DNA of 64,000 bases from Steromphala cineraria (Eukaryota; Mollusca; Gastropoda; Trochida; Trochidae), in the NCBI GenBank assembly GCA_916613615.1, contig OU744731.1, forward strand, positions 52,614,645-52,678,644, written 5' to 3'. The translations under genes and the position numbers were made by a program. This document shows positions 11,771-23,096 of this stretch, piece by piece (the stretch's first letter is position 1; each line of letters opens with the position of its first letter). The notes below the pieces were generated by a model. It was not told the DNA's origin, did no database searches, and saw nothing but the letters and a program-made list of their open reading frames with translations.

Positions 11771-13994
11771 GTTTTATGTTGAATTGAATGTCTATTAGTA
11801 TAGAAGAGAGGCAATTCTCATTACTTTGCCTCTTGAGTCAATGATACTTGGATCTATACACAAGCTGGTATGATCATTTACCCATGGGTAATGTGTTAGT
11901 TGTTCAATCTTGTATTAATAGCCTCTCGTTCATATGAACTTGTCTGTGTTATGGTATAAGCTTTTAATTGACAATTTTATAATTTTAAGAGACTTTTTTT
12001 TAAGTCTCTGAATGATTATTTAATTTTGACTCAAATCTCAAGTTATCACCATGTCAATTTAAAGAGGTTTTTGTTTGAATGATCCAAACTAAATTATTAA
12101 CTTTGACTAGCTTAGAGAGAATATGTTATTAACAATATCAATAGTTCACATATATCTGTGACACGTACCATTGCATGACTGAGAAGCTTTATCACAGAAC
12201 TGGACAGAAACTCCTTCATACTGACCTTTAGTGGCTTAACATGTTCAATTGGTATGATGGCAGGATGTTCGGTGTAGTTTAGGTGTGGTACTCTGCTGTA
12301 TGTGTATTACTCAGATTTGAGATAAGCTAATTGTTGTACAATTTTTTCTTTGGTGTAAATGTTGACATTTCATGTTTGCAGAATTTCTCTCATTTAAGAT
12401 TTTAATATGAGAAGTTTTTCAAAAACACATTCCTTTATTTATCATTCTTTTATTTGGTCAAACCAATTATGATGCCCCAGATTTTTGTCAGTTTAAGGTT
12501 TTATCTTTAGTAGATTATTAATTTTTAATTTCTTTTCTTTTTTCCTCACAAAATGTAATAAAAGTGAATAATGAATCAATCTTTTATTAGCTAGGTCAAA
12601 CCAATAACGATTCCCTACAAGTAAAATATCTATATCAACAGCGTAAGATTCTATGTTGTTTTCTAAGCACTTTTGATAAGTATTTATGTTCAACTGTTTC
12701 GTCACAAGAATAAATTATCAAGTCTTTTAATAAATGATGAATAATCGTTGATTCCAACAAACCAATAAAGGTCTCCCACAAGTCTGCAATCTTACTCAAC
12801 AGCATTAGTTACTCTGGTCTCAGCACCTTTAACCACAAAGTTGAAATAAATGATTTCTAAAGATATGCAAGTCTATCCGAAATCAGGGTAATGTTCTCCA
12901 AATGATTGATGACAACCTATCTTCTTCAATGAATTTTCTATGTTTGGCAATTTCCTTTTGGGAAAGGTCGGTTAATTCCGTTAGTCATGTGTCTATTGCA
13001 GTTTACATTGTAATTCTTGTCACGTTTTTAATGGATTGAAATGCATGAAAATCAATGGTGTTCCTTCAAGTTTAACATGAATGATGGCTTTTCTGATTTA
13101 CTGGTACATCAAATGACGTAAACACGAGTTGAACTTTAAACATGTTGTAATCTGTTAACCATGAATGTGTTGGATGTGTTTCAATGAGGTTGAGTTTATC
13201 TCTTGTATGCAGGAGGTTAACTTGCATGTTCCACCAGTTCCACTGCCGGTGTGAATTGATCAAGAGAGGGAACACTCTGATCTCTCCCTATCCTTTTAGT
13301 CTAACATCTCCCTCAATCAATACATTATAAGTACAAAAACAGTTGGGTCTTCCCTGATTTATGCCATGTTAATGTACTTAACACAGAGGGTTGCCCTCCA
13401 AGTAGGAATATGGATGTAAACTTATACTTAACACAGTGGGATCTCCTAAAACAAGCTGCTCTACTCTATCTAACTACCTTATATTGTAGATTTAATCTTG
13501 CTGTTGGAATATCAATATTGTCTCTGTCTCTTGTTATGAAGTCCTCCAATAGACAATGTATGTCTTCTTTACAATGTAGATTGATTCCATGCAATATCTT
13601 TTTTGAGATATATTGCTTGATAACAGTGTTAGTGTTTCACTGAAACATCAAATTTCATGCAAGAAAGAAGTTTTCAATCTTTAGGAACTTGTTCTTCCCC
13701 ATCCAATATGTTTGTAGTTGCATGGCCGAGTACTTATAACTGCTCATGGTAAATCTGTAATGTTGGGATATGAAAATTGCTGAAGTATCAAAATGTTAAC
13801 AAGAAATTATTGAACAATATATCTTTTTGACCCTTCAGACTGAAACCACTTGTTTCCAATTTTTGTTTGAATATCAATTGCATGAATATTTTGGGTAGAA
13901 ATCATGTCAGATGACATTTATTTGTTTCCCATTGACTTTTCCTATCATGAAGATATACAAGATTGAACTTGGTAATGATTCGCCCATTGAATCT
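11771..13994. other. Mostly unique DNA, minor repeats
   Basis: A segment at 13484-13560 (AATATCAATATTGTCTCTGT and TCTTGTTATG) is similar to 7558-7630, an interspersed repeat pair of unknown type. GGTCAAACCAAT(T/A)A occurs near 12458 and 12594. No gene is recognised. Confidence 0.45.
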
Positions 13995-14230
13995 TACTTC
14001 GCGTGTGTGGCTTCGGATCAGGATGACTGTGGTTCGAATCTTACCAGGGGCTCGACAACTTTGTCTGCAGTAGATAACAAACAGTCAGGTTTGGATGCAA
14101 TGCTTCACGAAATTTCATCCATAGCCTAATTAGTGTCATTGCAGGCTTTCTTACTGCAAAAATACTAGCAGCCGTGGTATAAGTGAAATACTCTTGAAAG
14201 CAGCGATTATACCAAATAACCTCACCTAGC
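13995..14230 (+). mobile_element. tRNA-derived SINE, internally shortened copy
   Basis: Head with GGTTCGAATCTTACCAGGGG and 3' part GTATAAGTGAAATACTCTTG are present; about 70 bp of the middle (the GTTCCAGCCG section) is missing. It ends in ACCTCACCTAGCTCAC. Confidence 0.78.
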
Positions 14231-14589
14231 TCACAAATCTTCCTTGGTTTGTGCAATAACAGAATCATGCAATTCCTTACTTACTCATTTATGTAACACT
14301 TGTTTACTTTCCGTATAGAAAATAGTTCATCTTTGTCAATTTTGTAGAATGTGGACTACTTTTATTGATGGGTTTGGTGTTTGCAGATTGGTAAGTGGTC
14401 TTGTGACCCCCTTTTAGTACAAGACAGCATGCCATATAAATCATGTATAATGTAGGTTGTCAGTACGAGGAAACCCTTGGGAGTGTCTTCAATGAGTTAA
14501 GGAAGCTGGAAAGATTAAGGGCTGATTAATTGACTTATTGGAAACTATCAGGCAGAAAAACAGGAGCATAGCAATACCAGTCAGTCATG

Positions 14590-14870
14590 ATATTAGTTAA
14601 TTACCTAATACATGAAATAGTCCAGGTGTTACCAGATGTTTTACCAACATTTAGTCTTTGACAAAGGGAGACGAATAATTGAACTGTTAATGATGTAAAG
14701 AAATTGTGTAACTTAAGGAATATTAACAGAGGTGTAGCGGATGAAAAAAGTTAATATTTGATTGAATGAAGTAGTCAAGGTATTACCTAGAAATGTTTTA
14801 CCAACATTTAGTCTTTGACAAAGGGAGATGAATATTTGAACTGTAAATGAAGTAATGAAACTTTATGGTT
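14590..14870. repeat. Two-unit tandem duplication, about 153 bp
   Basis: TTTTACCAACATTTAGTCTT followed by GACAAAGGGAGA(C/T)GAATA occurs at 14638 and 14791 in the same flanking order. Confidence 0.8.
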
Positions 14871-15827
14871 ATCATTAGAAGAGTAACAAGAAATATGAAT
14901 CTCTAAAAATATATGATAGAAAAGAAGGTTATGGAATTACTTTGGTATTTTTTTAAATGAAACATATTACTATCATTTCTCATATGTTTTAGATAAAACA
15001 TTTTACCATCATTTCTTTTATAAAAATCATTTATATAAAAATATTTTTGTGCACATAATTGCTATTGCTCTTTCTGTCAAGTTCTCAATCTCTTTGATTT
15101 TTTTCTGTTAATCAAACCACGAACATGAACCACCAAATTAGATCCAATAACACAGTGTCCGTGAACAATCAAATTAATCAAATTTCTCTCACAGCATATC
15201 ATGAATTGTAGGAGCTCATCTCTTGAGTTAACTGTCGCAACATTAGTTGATTAAGTAGCCTATCTTTCCCTTCACTACTGACAGTGATGGATTACGTTGA
15301 AACCAGAAGCTCCAAGAGGCAGAGTGAGAAACTCCACCACTAACTAAGAATCAAGAATTTCTGTTGATAGTCCTCTAGGGATATGTGACACTCGTAATTA
15401 TTTGTGTTGCCGGGCATTTAATTACTGACACAAAGTGCGAGAGCTGTCCATTTTTGTGATGTGGCGGTGGTGGTGGAGGTTGGGTGCTGTAAACTTGGTA
15501 ATTCTCTCTCTGACAGTGCCCATTAGAGTTCCCCATCTGAAGAGTCAACACAGTGTGAGATTATTCCAATTACTGTCGCTCTCTCTCATCTCATCTCTGG
15601 TGTTTGGTTCATTGTTCATCTGCAACCTCTGTTTGGTTCTCTAGTATTCCCTATTCTCTTACAAAAACATGGCTAGGGTCTTTTATTTAAGCTCGCCTTG
15701 ACCACACATGGTATGTTTTATCATGCAATTCTCTGGAGTTTATTAGAAGATGTATTCCTTGCTCTTACAAGTGTATAGCTAGAGCTTTTGACAAATTTGG
15801 TTTGACTGAACCGCAATGGGTATGTTT
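14871..15827. other. Unique DNA, moderate GC at 15240-15640
   Basis: TTTAATTAC and other homeodomain-type TAAT sites lie near a GGTGGTGGTGG run at 15467. A 69-codon frame at 15435 has no domain. A regulatory role would be speculation. Confidence 0.3.
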
Positions 15828-15888
15828 TGGGTGAGTTATTGTTTTACACCGCTTGGGCAATATTTCAGCCATTGGCAGCGTGGTTTTA
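15828..15888 (-). mobile_element. Second SINE family, 3' fragment
   Basis: On the minus strand it reads GCCAATGGCTGAAATATTGC, then CCAAGCGGTGTAAAACAATA, then ACTCACCC. This tail resembles SINE 3' ends I recall from gastropods. It differs from the ACCTC-tailed family. Confidence 0.5.
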
Positions 15889-16084
15889 GGGTGTAACGTT
15901 ATTCATCTTGTAATTACTATCAGGAGAAAAGCCGTAACCTTCTCACATACAAGAAAATGGCTAATGTTTTCCACAAAAGTTGGTGCAAATAATCCACACA
16001 TAAACTTTGAAATCTTTGTTGTGTATTGGTTTCATTATTCATTCTGCATCCCTTACTCAAGAGTTGAGGGGACAAGATAGAAAA

Positions 16085-16395
16085 GTGGTAAGCGCGGTCG
16101 ACTTCAGATCAAGAGGTCTGGGGTATGAATCCTGCCAGGGGCTCGGCAACTTTGTCTGCAGGAGAGAACTGTTCTACATGCAGTAAGATTTCAGTGCAAT
16201 GGTACACTGAATTTCAGTGTAGTACCACCAATATTTGGCTAGTTCCAGCCGTTGCTTGCTGGTTTCATCACAATGTATAGCCACAATGGTGTTGCAGACT
16301 TTCTCCCTGCAATAATACTAGCAGTCATACTCTCAGAAATATTCTTGACCCAAACCAAATATAAACCCCAAAACATCTCACCAACCTCATCTCAA
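16085..16395 (+). mobile_element. tRNA-derived SINE, copy
   Basis: Head GGTAAGCGCGGTCGACTTCA with B-box-like GGGTATGAATCCTGCC, full body, and a degenerate tail around CATCTCACCAACCTCATCTC. Confidence 0.82.
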
Positions 16396-17257
16396 GAGTT
16401 GAAAATAGAATATAGCGTGGTTAATTCTTTGTTCAAAAGTTTCTGAATTTATTTTACATTAGCATAGCATTGTATGTTGTTGTATGGCAGACTTGCTCAT
16501 CCTATATTACCTTTGTATATTGAAAGAATACACAATATTACCATTTCCCTTGCTAAATGTTCCTGTGCTTTTACTTGTCCAAGTCTTTGATCTGGACTAT
16601 AGACTGTTCCATGAACTTAGGGAATACATTTATAAAATATATTATTCAAAGAATCATCAGAATTTTACCTTATTTCTTTCAAAATTTGCACTAAGGAGAA
16701 AACATTTCATGAAGTTCATGAAGATATGAAGTACACCCATTTCTTTTATCTAGAGACTGTAAGGCAATAAAAACAATATGACTCATCTACAGCAACATGA
16801 TACACTTTAACTAACATTACCTTTTCTTGAAGTACATAATTGGAAATCACAAGGGTTTGTATAGGGTTTGTGTATTATGTGTATTTCATTGATCAAAAAC
16901 TTCTGATAATCAAACTTTTTGAAAAAATAAAATTTAAGCTAACTCATTGAAAAAAAACCTAAAATAAGACTGTTGTGTAAAGTTACTTTTAATCACACCA
17001 TTATCCAAGTGCTAACATCAAACAAAATAACTCAATAGCCCTGATCTGAGATATTTTTGGTTGCCGTTTCTTTTTATGTGTAATGGGATTGTGTTAGCGT
17101 TCTTGTCAAATTCAATGTGACCTTTCCTGCTAGTCATATTAGAGTCTAACAAGGTGCTCAAAGTAACAGTGAGCTGTTTGTGGAACAGTGAGTTGGTGCA
17201 TGTCATTGTACAGTCACCCAGTAGATGCACTGTTTAGATAGGTGAGGCAGGGTAAGA

Positions 17258-17475
17258 AATTAACACTAGCCCGGTAGCCCATGGCCATTGCGAAAGATGC
17301 TGGGCTTGTAAAGTGCAATGACCGGTAGTCCGAAGGACTAGTTGAATTTAAAGGAGATACGATTTTATCAGTATATTTGGCTAGTAAAAATGTCTTTGGG
17401 CTAGTGCTCTCAGGAATGTACTAGTCCAAATGGCTAGTATCCCAATAGGACTAATTTCGATCCCTGTCAGAGGTG
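17258..17475. mobile_element. Short element with CTAGCCC words
   Basis: GAAATTAACACTAGCCCGGT at the left and CTAGTATCCCAATAGGACTA with ATTTCGATCCC at the right are partly inverted; CTAG plus CCC/GGG words recur about eight times. Similar words bound the segment at 61533. Confidence 0.5.
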
Positions 17476-17775
17476 ATGTGGTTTGGGATTTAATGACGCT
17501 TTCAAGAGTATATCACTTATGTCAAGGGTGCTTGTTTTATAGCAGGGAGAAAGCAAAACAACACTTTTGTGGCTATGCATTGAGATGAAACCTGCGAGCA
17601 TTAGCTGGAACTAGCAAACAGTGGCGCTAAAGTTCTTTGTAATGTTGCATCAAAATCTTACTGCGTGTAAATCAGTTCTCTTCTGCAGAGAAAGTTGCGG
17701 AGCCCTTGGCTGGATTCAAACCACATGCACATACCTCCTGTTTTTAAGCTAAATGTGCTAACCACTGTACCATCG
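17470..17775 (-). mobile_element. tRNA-derived SINE, reverse-oriented copy
   Basis: The complement of the same family. AGCAGGGAGAAAGC, GAAACCTGCGAGCATTAGCT and GAGCCCTTGGCTGGATTCAA read as the inverse of the body and head, with the tRNA-like head at the right end. Confidence 0.8.
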
Positions 17776-18106
17776 ATCTATACATTTATGTAAGCAAAAA
17801 TGTGATGTCACTGCAATTTCAGGTCAGGTAGCTTAGATTTAAAGGAAGTTAAAATTCAACCCTTATTGAAACCTTATGTTTTAAAAGGCAATTTCTGAAT
17901 TCACTTTGGTTGCATAATTGTCAGATTAAAAAATCATAACGTTATACCATGCTTCTGTAAAATAATAGGAAAAGGGAATCTTTGGAATGAAAAATTAGTT
18001 CTGAATGAATAAAAAATGTTTGAGTGAAAATCATGTACATCACTGGTTGATTCATGTAACTGTACCTGTTTCTGATAGGAAAACACAGCAAGTTTGCACT
18101 GTCATT

Positions 18107-18461
18107 TTAAAGGGGCAGTAGCACGTTTTTAGGGGGAACATAAGGTGATGTCAGTAAAATGTAAATAAATGGTTCCAATCTAAAGACAGTGTAAATGAAG
18201 CAGTAATAAATCAAACATATAATGTACAGTTAAGCTATGCGATTCCTATTCTCACACAAAATGAATTAAAGGTGTTCACACAAAAATGGCTGCCAATGGA
18301 TTTTATGTGAATCTTTATAATTTGTTCTCTGACTATGGATGATTGGTCTGTCCAATGAGATTTTTGACACTATCAAAGTTATGCATTTAGCATTAACTTA
18401 CGATTATCAGTGAAAAAATGAAAATATAAAATTGTCAAAAAACGTGCTACTGCCCCTTTAA
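18107..18461. mobile_element. TTAA-flanked MITE, copy 1
   Basis: The ends TTAA + AGGGGCAGTAGCACGTTTTT are matched by the inverse at 18437-18461. About 355 bp in total, AT-rich between the arms, without coding capacity. A TTAA target site suggests mobilisation by a piggyBac-type transposase (inference). Three more copies lie in this window. Confidence 0.85.
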
Positions 18462-19839
18462 GATGGACATCTTCTTTCCTTGTACATCATGACCAGTACA
18501 GAATTACCACTGTTGCACTAGTTGCACTGACTACCTGTAGCAACCAACCAACTACTGAAACAACTTACTATTAAAGTCACTTATCATTAATTCAATTTTG
18601 AGGTGGGTTGGATCTCAACACTGTTACAGTTGACCTTTATATAAGACAATCTGATTAACATTGCCCTTGTTCAGAGGAATACAATTTTGAAATTATTAGC
18701 TCTTTCAGAAAAGAACTTGTTCCGTCTAGAGGTTTCTTCTCCACTAGGTCTGACTGCAGCCCTGTAGGTCGAATGTTCCAATTTAAGCTCAGCGCTCAGC
18801 AATTAATCACAAGTTCTTTGACAAAAGCCTTTTGTATCATTAGAAAGAGGCAAATATCTCCAGTATAACAACCTTTCAACATGGTCGCCGCTAGCTGGCA
18901 TTTAAACAGAATGATGTGTCTTTTCCACGCATGACCACTCATATAACCTATGGGGTTGCAGGCAGACCTAGTATAGAGGATCTCATATCTTAATCGAGTT
19001 GATAATTTGAAAATTTGCTTTCTTCTGACCAAGGTTGGTTTAATCAAACAGTCAATAAGTCTGATTTTTTTATCTAAGATTTTTTAATAAAATACAATCC
19101 AAGTTTGCAAATTAAACTCTATCTGTAGAGATATTTCTTGTTTTGATTCAGTACTGGCCCTTTAACAATAAGGTATTTGACAGTCTTTGCAATAATAATT
19201 TCCTGACATCATGTCAACTTAAGAAACAAACAAAAATATCGGAACATGAGCATATTTATTCATCAAATGTTGTACAAGTTTCATGAACATAACATTTTGG
19301 TGAAAAATAAATCTTTTTTTAAAACTGGTTTGGTGCATGGCAGTGTTAATTGTTGTTTTTTAGTTATCCTATATGTTTAACAAAGAGGTATTTCAGTGCT
19401 TTTTAAGACAAAAATATCATAGTAGTGGCAATATTATTGACCTCATTGTTAATTGAAATTATTTTGTAGATGATCTTGTCAAACTATTTGATATAAGTAC
19501 ATGTTAACATTTGATCTAACTGTGTCCATTTCACCAGTGCAAAGTTTTGTATTACACAAGAGTGAAAAAAGGTTATACACAAATGCGGATTAATTTTGAA
19601 ATATCACTTGGCAGACTTTGAATAGTATTAAACAAAATTGTTTCGTTTGTTTTTTAGTGATAAAAGAAATAAGCTTTCTTCTCTTTTGATGATAATAATA
19701 ATAGTAATTCCTTATTGTCCACTATACATGACATGCATTGGCATTCATTGTATGCACCCAGCAGTCACGGTGCCGGGCCAGTTCAAGTACAGTTTTTATA
19801 ATGCTAGTGTCAAGAGAGGAAGCAAGGTTTACTATCTTG
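18462..19839. other. No recognisable content between MITE copies 1 and 2
   Basis: AT-rich unique DNA. The 83-codon minus-strand frame at 18796-19047 has no recognisable features. Confidence 0.45.
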
Positions 19840-20190
19840 TAAAGGGGCAGTGGCACATTTTTTAGTAAAATATAAGGTGATGTCAAGAAATGAACATAAA
19901 TGGTTCCAATTGAAAGACAATGTATTTAAACTAAATGAATCCATTATAAATCAAATACATTATAGCCATGCAATTCCTTTTTCTTACACAAAATGATTGA
20001 AAGGCGTTCACACAAAATGTCAGCAAATGGACTTTATGTGAATGTTAAAATTTGTTCTCTGACTATGGGTGAATGGTTTGTGTAATGAGATTTTTGACAG
20101 TATCAAAATAATACATTAAGCATTAGCGTATAATAATCAGTGAAAAGTTGGAAATATAAAATTGTCAAAAAACATGCTACTGCCCCTTAA
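19840..20190. mobile_element. TTAA-type MITE, copy 2
   Basis: Same family as at 18107, with the same internal order (GGTTCCAATTGAAAGACAA, then ACACAAAATG, then GGATTTTATGTGAAT-like). Both ends have lost a base of the TTAA. A short open frame entering it from the left is coincidental. Confidence 0.8.
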
Positions 20191-20204
20191 TGTCTTTATG
20201 TTTC

Positions 20205-20272
20205 GGAAATCAAACCCTGGTCATCAAGGTGATGACCTGACACTCTATCAAATGAGCTACACCTTCAGTGCT
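20205..20272 (-). mobile_element. tRNA-like segment beside MITE copy 2
   Basis: On the minus strand, GTAGCTCATTTGATAGAGTG (A box), TCAGG-loop-CTTGA (5-bp anticodon stem with a 7-nt loop) and GGGTTTGATTTCC (B-box-like). U33 is lacking and the T and acceptor stems are poor, so it is a pseudo-tRNA or SINE head. Confidence 0.5.
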
Positions 20273-20439
20273 CCAGTGATGACTCACAAACAATCACTGA
20301 TGACAAAGTGTGTAAATTCTTGGTGAAACAATTATTGCTAGGTAAAATATATGTGCACATAAGGAAAATATGACACTATAAGGGTCCTATTTGTTTCAGT
20401 ATATGCATAAAAATACCATGAACTCATGATCCTCATCAA

Positions 20440-20645
20440 GGCTTTAGTGTTATAGCGAGGAGTACCTTTAGTGTTATAGTGAGGAGCGTCTTTAGCATTA
20501 TAGTGAGGAGCGTCTTTAGCATTATAGTGAGCGCCTTTAGCGTTATAGTGAGCGCCTTTAGCGTTATAGTGAGGATCATTTTAACGTAATAGTGAGGAAC
20601 GTATTTAGCGTTATAATGAGGAGCGTTATAGTGAAGAGTGTTTTG
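20440..20645. repeat. Minisatellite, about 25-bp unit
   Basis: About eight units of TTTAGCGTTATAGTGAGGAGCG, some shortened to GAGCGCC, varying from 21 to 27 bp. Non-coding. Confidence 0.85.
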
Positions 20646-21574
20646 CTGCTGCCTTTTGTTGTTGTTATATGAGTTCTTTCGTTTGTAAACAATATTAACT
20701 TTGGTTTTATCATCAGTCCTCTATGAATGCGATAACTTTTCATGGAAAAAATAATGTTGCCATTAGAATTATGATTTAATGTAAATTTTATTTATAAGTT
20801 TGATAAAAGTTTTCACGTTCTTTGTGTAAAAGTGCGTTTCATGCATATCTATTTAAAGTGTGAATTCTTTTGTTTATTATTTTAATGTTGTCACAGTCAA
20901 CTTTGGTATTAAGGATGTGTAAATAAATTAAACAGAAGGATAAGAATTGTATTGTAAGAGTTATTACAAGAAGTTGATAAGACATAAGTTGAGCAGGTTT
21001 GAGTTGATTTAATGTTTATGAGAAGGTATAAAAATGTTGAGCACAACGACAAATCTGGGAACAATATAAATCTAAAATCATTCATAAACTAAGAAACCAT
21101 TCTGTTTATGCTCATGTCAGAGTTCTTCACATGTGAATGTACTTTGTGGCCTATTCATATATTCAAGTAAAGGTGAATTTCAAAATAAGCTGTACTGTAC
21201 ATGTGTTCACTGTTATTTTTGGTTGTGTATTATGTTTGTAAATGAATGTAAACCCATCAGCCCTGAATTCAGTAGCACAAGGTTTCCTAGCTGCTATGTT
21301 TTAGAATACTTTCAGACATTAATTATTGAATTTGACACATTCAGAATTTCATTACAGTGTATTTTAATATCAAATATATCAACACAATTAAGTTGTAAGA
21401 TATACCCGAAGCTGGCCTGGAAATTACTGTGCTCTTATTAATGTGGGTTGATATATATATTTCATATCAGAAGACATAAGGATCAGAATGTATAAATCAG
21501 CTCATAATTTATCTTCATTACATGTCGATGAATAATATACATTTCTTAACACAGCTCGCACTGCCATTAGATTT
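20646..21574. other. No recognisable content
   Basis: The 102-codon plus-strand frame at 21133-21441 has several Cys and hydrophobic stretches but neither a signal peptide at its Met nor a family pattern. Treated as chance. Confidence 0.4.
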
Positions 21575-21583
21575 CCAATGTTT

Positions 21584-21666
21584 CAGTCTAAGTAAACCTA
21601 TCCTAAATATTACCTGTTTCACTCCTATAGAAACGGGTAATATTGAGGCTAGGTTTACTTAGACTG
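21584..21666. mobile_element. 83-bp foldback element with perfect 9-bp target duplication (Mutator-like)
   Basis: An almost complete palindrome starting CAGTCTAAGTAAACCT and ending with its complement, with a loop of a few bases near 21625. It is flanked by CCAATGTTT at 21575-21583 and again at 21667-21675. A 9-bp target duplication with long inverted ends is typical of Mutator-like elements. The same arms, diverged, bound the 4294-7157 element. Confidence 0.88.
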
Positions 21667-21948
21667 CCAATGTTTCAATGTCATAATGTTTAAATATATG
21701 GCATTGTGATGTCATTACTACAAATATAAAGTGAGCAGAATTTAGAATTATGAGTGGGAGGAATATTTATGCATCTGAACTTAATACATAAATCAGTTGT
21801 TTAAAAAAGCTTGAAAAACAACCAGTTTAAAATACCCGTCTGTTGAATGACAGGAATGAAATATTTTAAAAATTAATCCAGATAAACCAGTTAATCCAGA
21901 TTAGATAATCCAGAGTAAAAGTTACAAGGATGGCTGCAAACCTTGTTC

Positions 21949-22103
21949 ATTCGCGACTTTCACTATAATTTTTGACTCAGTTGACGCATGCGCATGTGGG
22001 TACGCTTCCGGTTTTCTACACAGCGAAAAAAACAGAAGCGTACCCAAATGCGAACTCTGCGCATGCGTCAACCGATTAAAAAATTATAGTGAAAGTCGAG
22101 AAT
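21949..22103. mobile_element. Short hairpin MITE, about 155 bp
   Basis: Two inverted arms of about 65 bp begin ATTC(G/T)CGACTTTCACTATA and include GACGCATGCGCA and GGGTACGCTTC, separated by a short A-rich loop at 22020-22032. The arms are much more GC- and CpG-rich than the surroundings. No flanking target duplication is clear. Confidence 0.8.
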
Positions 22104-22141
22104 ACACTGCCTTCTTGTATAAATTGCACATATCAACACTA

Positions 22142-23070
22142 GAGGTGTAACAATACAGAGAAACAGTATCGTATCACGATACATAGTCCAGAATATATCC
22201 TATTGTTTTGATGGAGGTGTATCGCAATACATTGAGTATCTGGAGAGGGATTTTCTAAGTTTGACAATCCTTTTCTTGAAAGAATAAAATATGTTTAAAT
22301 AAAAAAATTATGTAAGTTTTCATTAATTCTCAAAGAAGATGCTCAAATCTGAGATAAGAATTTAACATATACTTAATTGAACACCCAAGAACCTCTCTTA
22401 AAAGTTGAAATTTGAATTGAATTACAAATACATCAAACCAAGTAAATTCTTACACAAATAAACAGACCAATATATTTTAAGAAAAGATCATTGTATAAAG
22501 AGCTAAGTGTATAGGGATACGCCCATTAAAATTTGAAGTTTACTGTTGATATTAATTGGCAATGGCCCATTTGAAATTCAGAATACCGTAATTTCTCCAT
22601 TAATTCGACATCTCGTATAATTTCGACCACATCATATTTTTGTGAGGAAACAAATTCAAGTCACTTCTTACACTTCAACCAAGTGCCTAAAAATAATAAT
22701 TCTATGATTCACCCATTTGTTGAAATAATCGTTTAAATTGGGAAACTGTAGTAATCTATTTCAAACATCTTGATCATGATAACATTGCCATGATTATGTG
22801 CTCATCTATAAAAACTATGCATTATTATCTCAAATGTTCTTGATATTTATCTAATATTTCGACTATAGTGCCAAATGAACCATCAAAAGTGAAAAATAGT
22901 TCAACCATAGATCTTTTTTAAAATCTTTTTAAAATTTGATGGTCGAATTAATAGAGAAATAATGGTATTACCCAAAACCCTGAACATGTCCCATTGTCAA
23001 AGATGTCTTTCTCAATCCCTGATGTATGAACAGCAGCATACATCACAACTCTCTGGTATCGTTACACCTC
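22142..23070. mobile_element. Non-autonomous TIR element (hAT-like ends) abutting the GPCR 3' end
   Basis: Left end GAGGTGTAACAATACAGAG (22142) is the inverted counterpart of CTCTGGTATCGTTACACCTC at 23051-23070. Both arms continue with ATCG/CGATA-rich sequence. Ends beginning GGTGTAACGATAC resemble a class of MITEs I recall from fish and invertebrates, often assigned to hAT. No 8-bp target duplication is visible. The right end lies 27 bp from the GPCR stop codon, so the element probably forms part of that transcript's 3' UTR. A second MITE (22584-22967) is nested inside. Confidence 0.6.
22584..22967. mobile_element. MITE with TACCGTA ends, internal word TTCGAC
   Basis: Inverted ends TACCGTAATTTCTCCATTAA and its degraded complement ending AATAATGGTA. 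The short motif ATTCGAC or ATTTCGAC recurs near both ends and in the interior (22605, 22620, 22855, 22940). The ends fit a TA target duplication. It lies inside the 22142-23070 element and is therefore younger. No coding capacity is visible. Confidence 0.75.
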
Positions 23071-23096
23071 AAATGTTCACCTAATGGAAGAATGTA

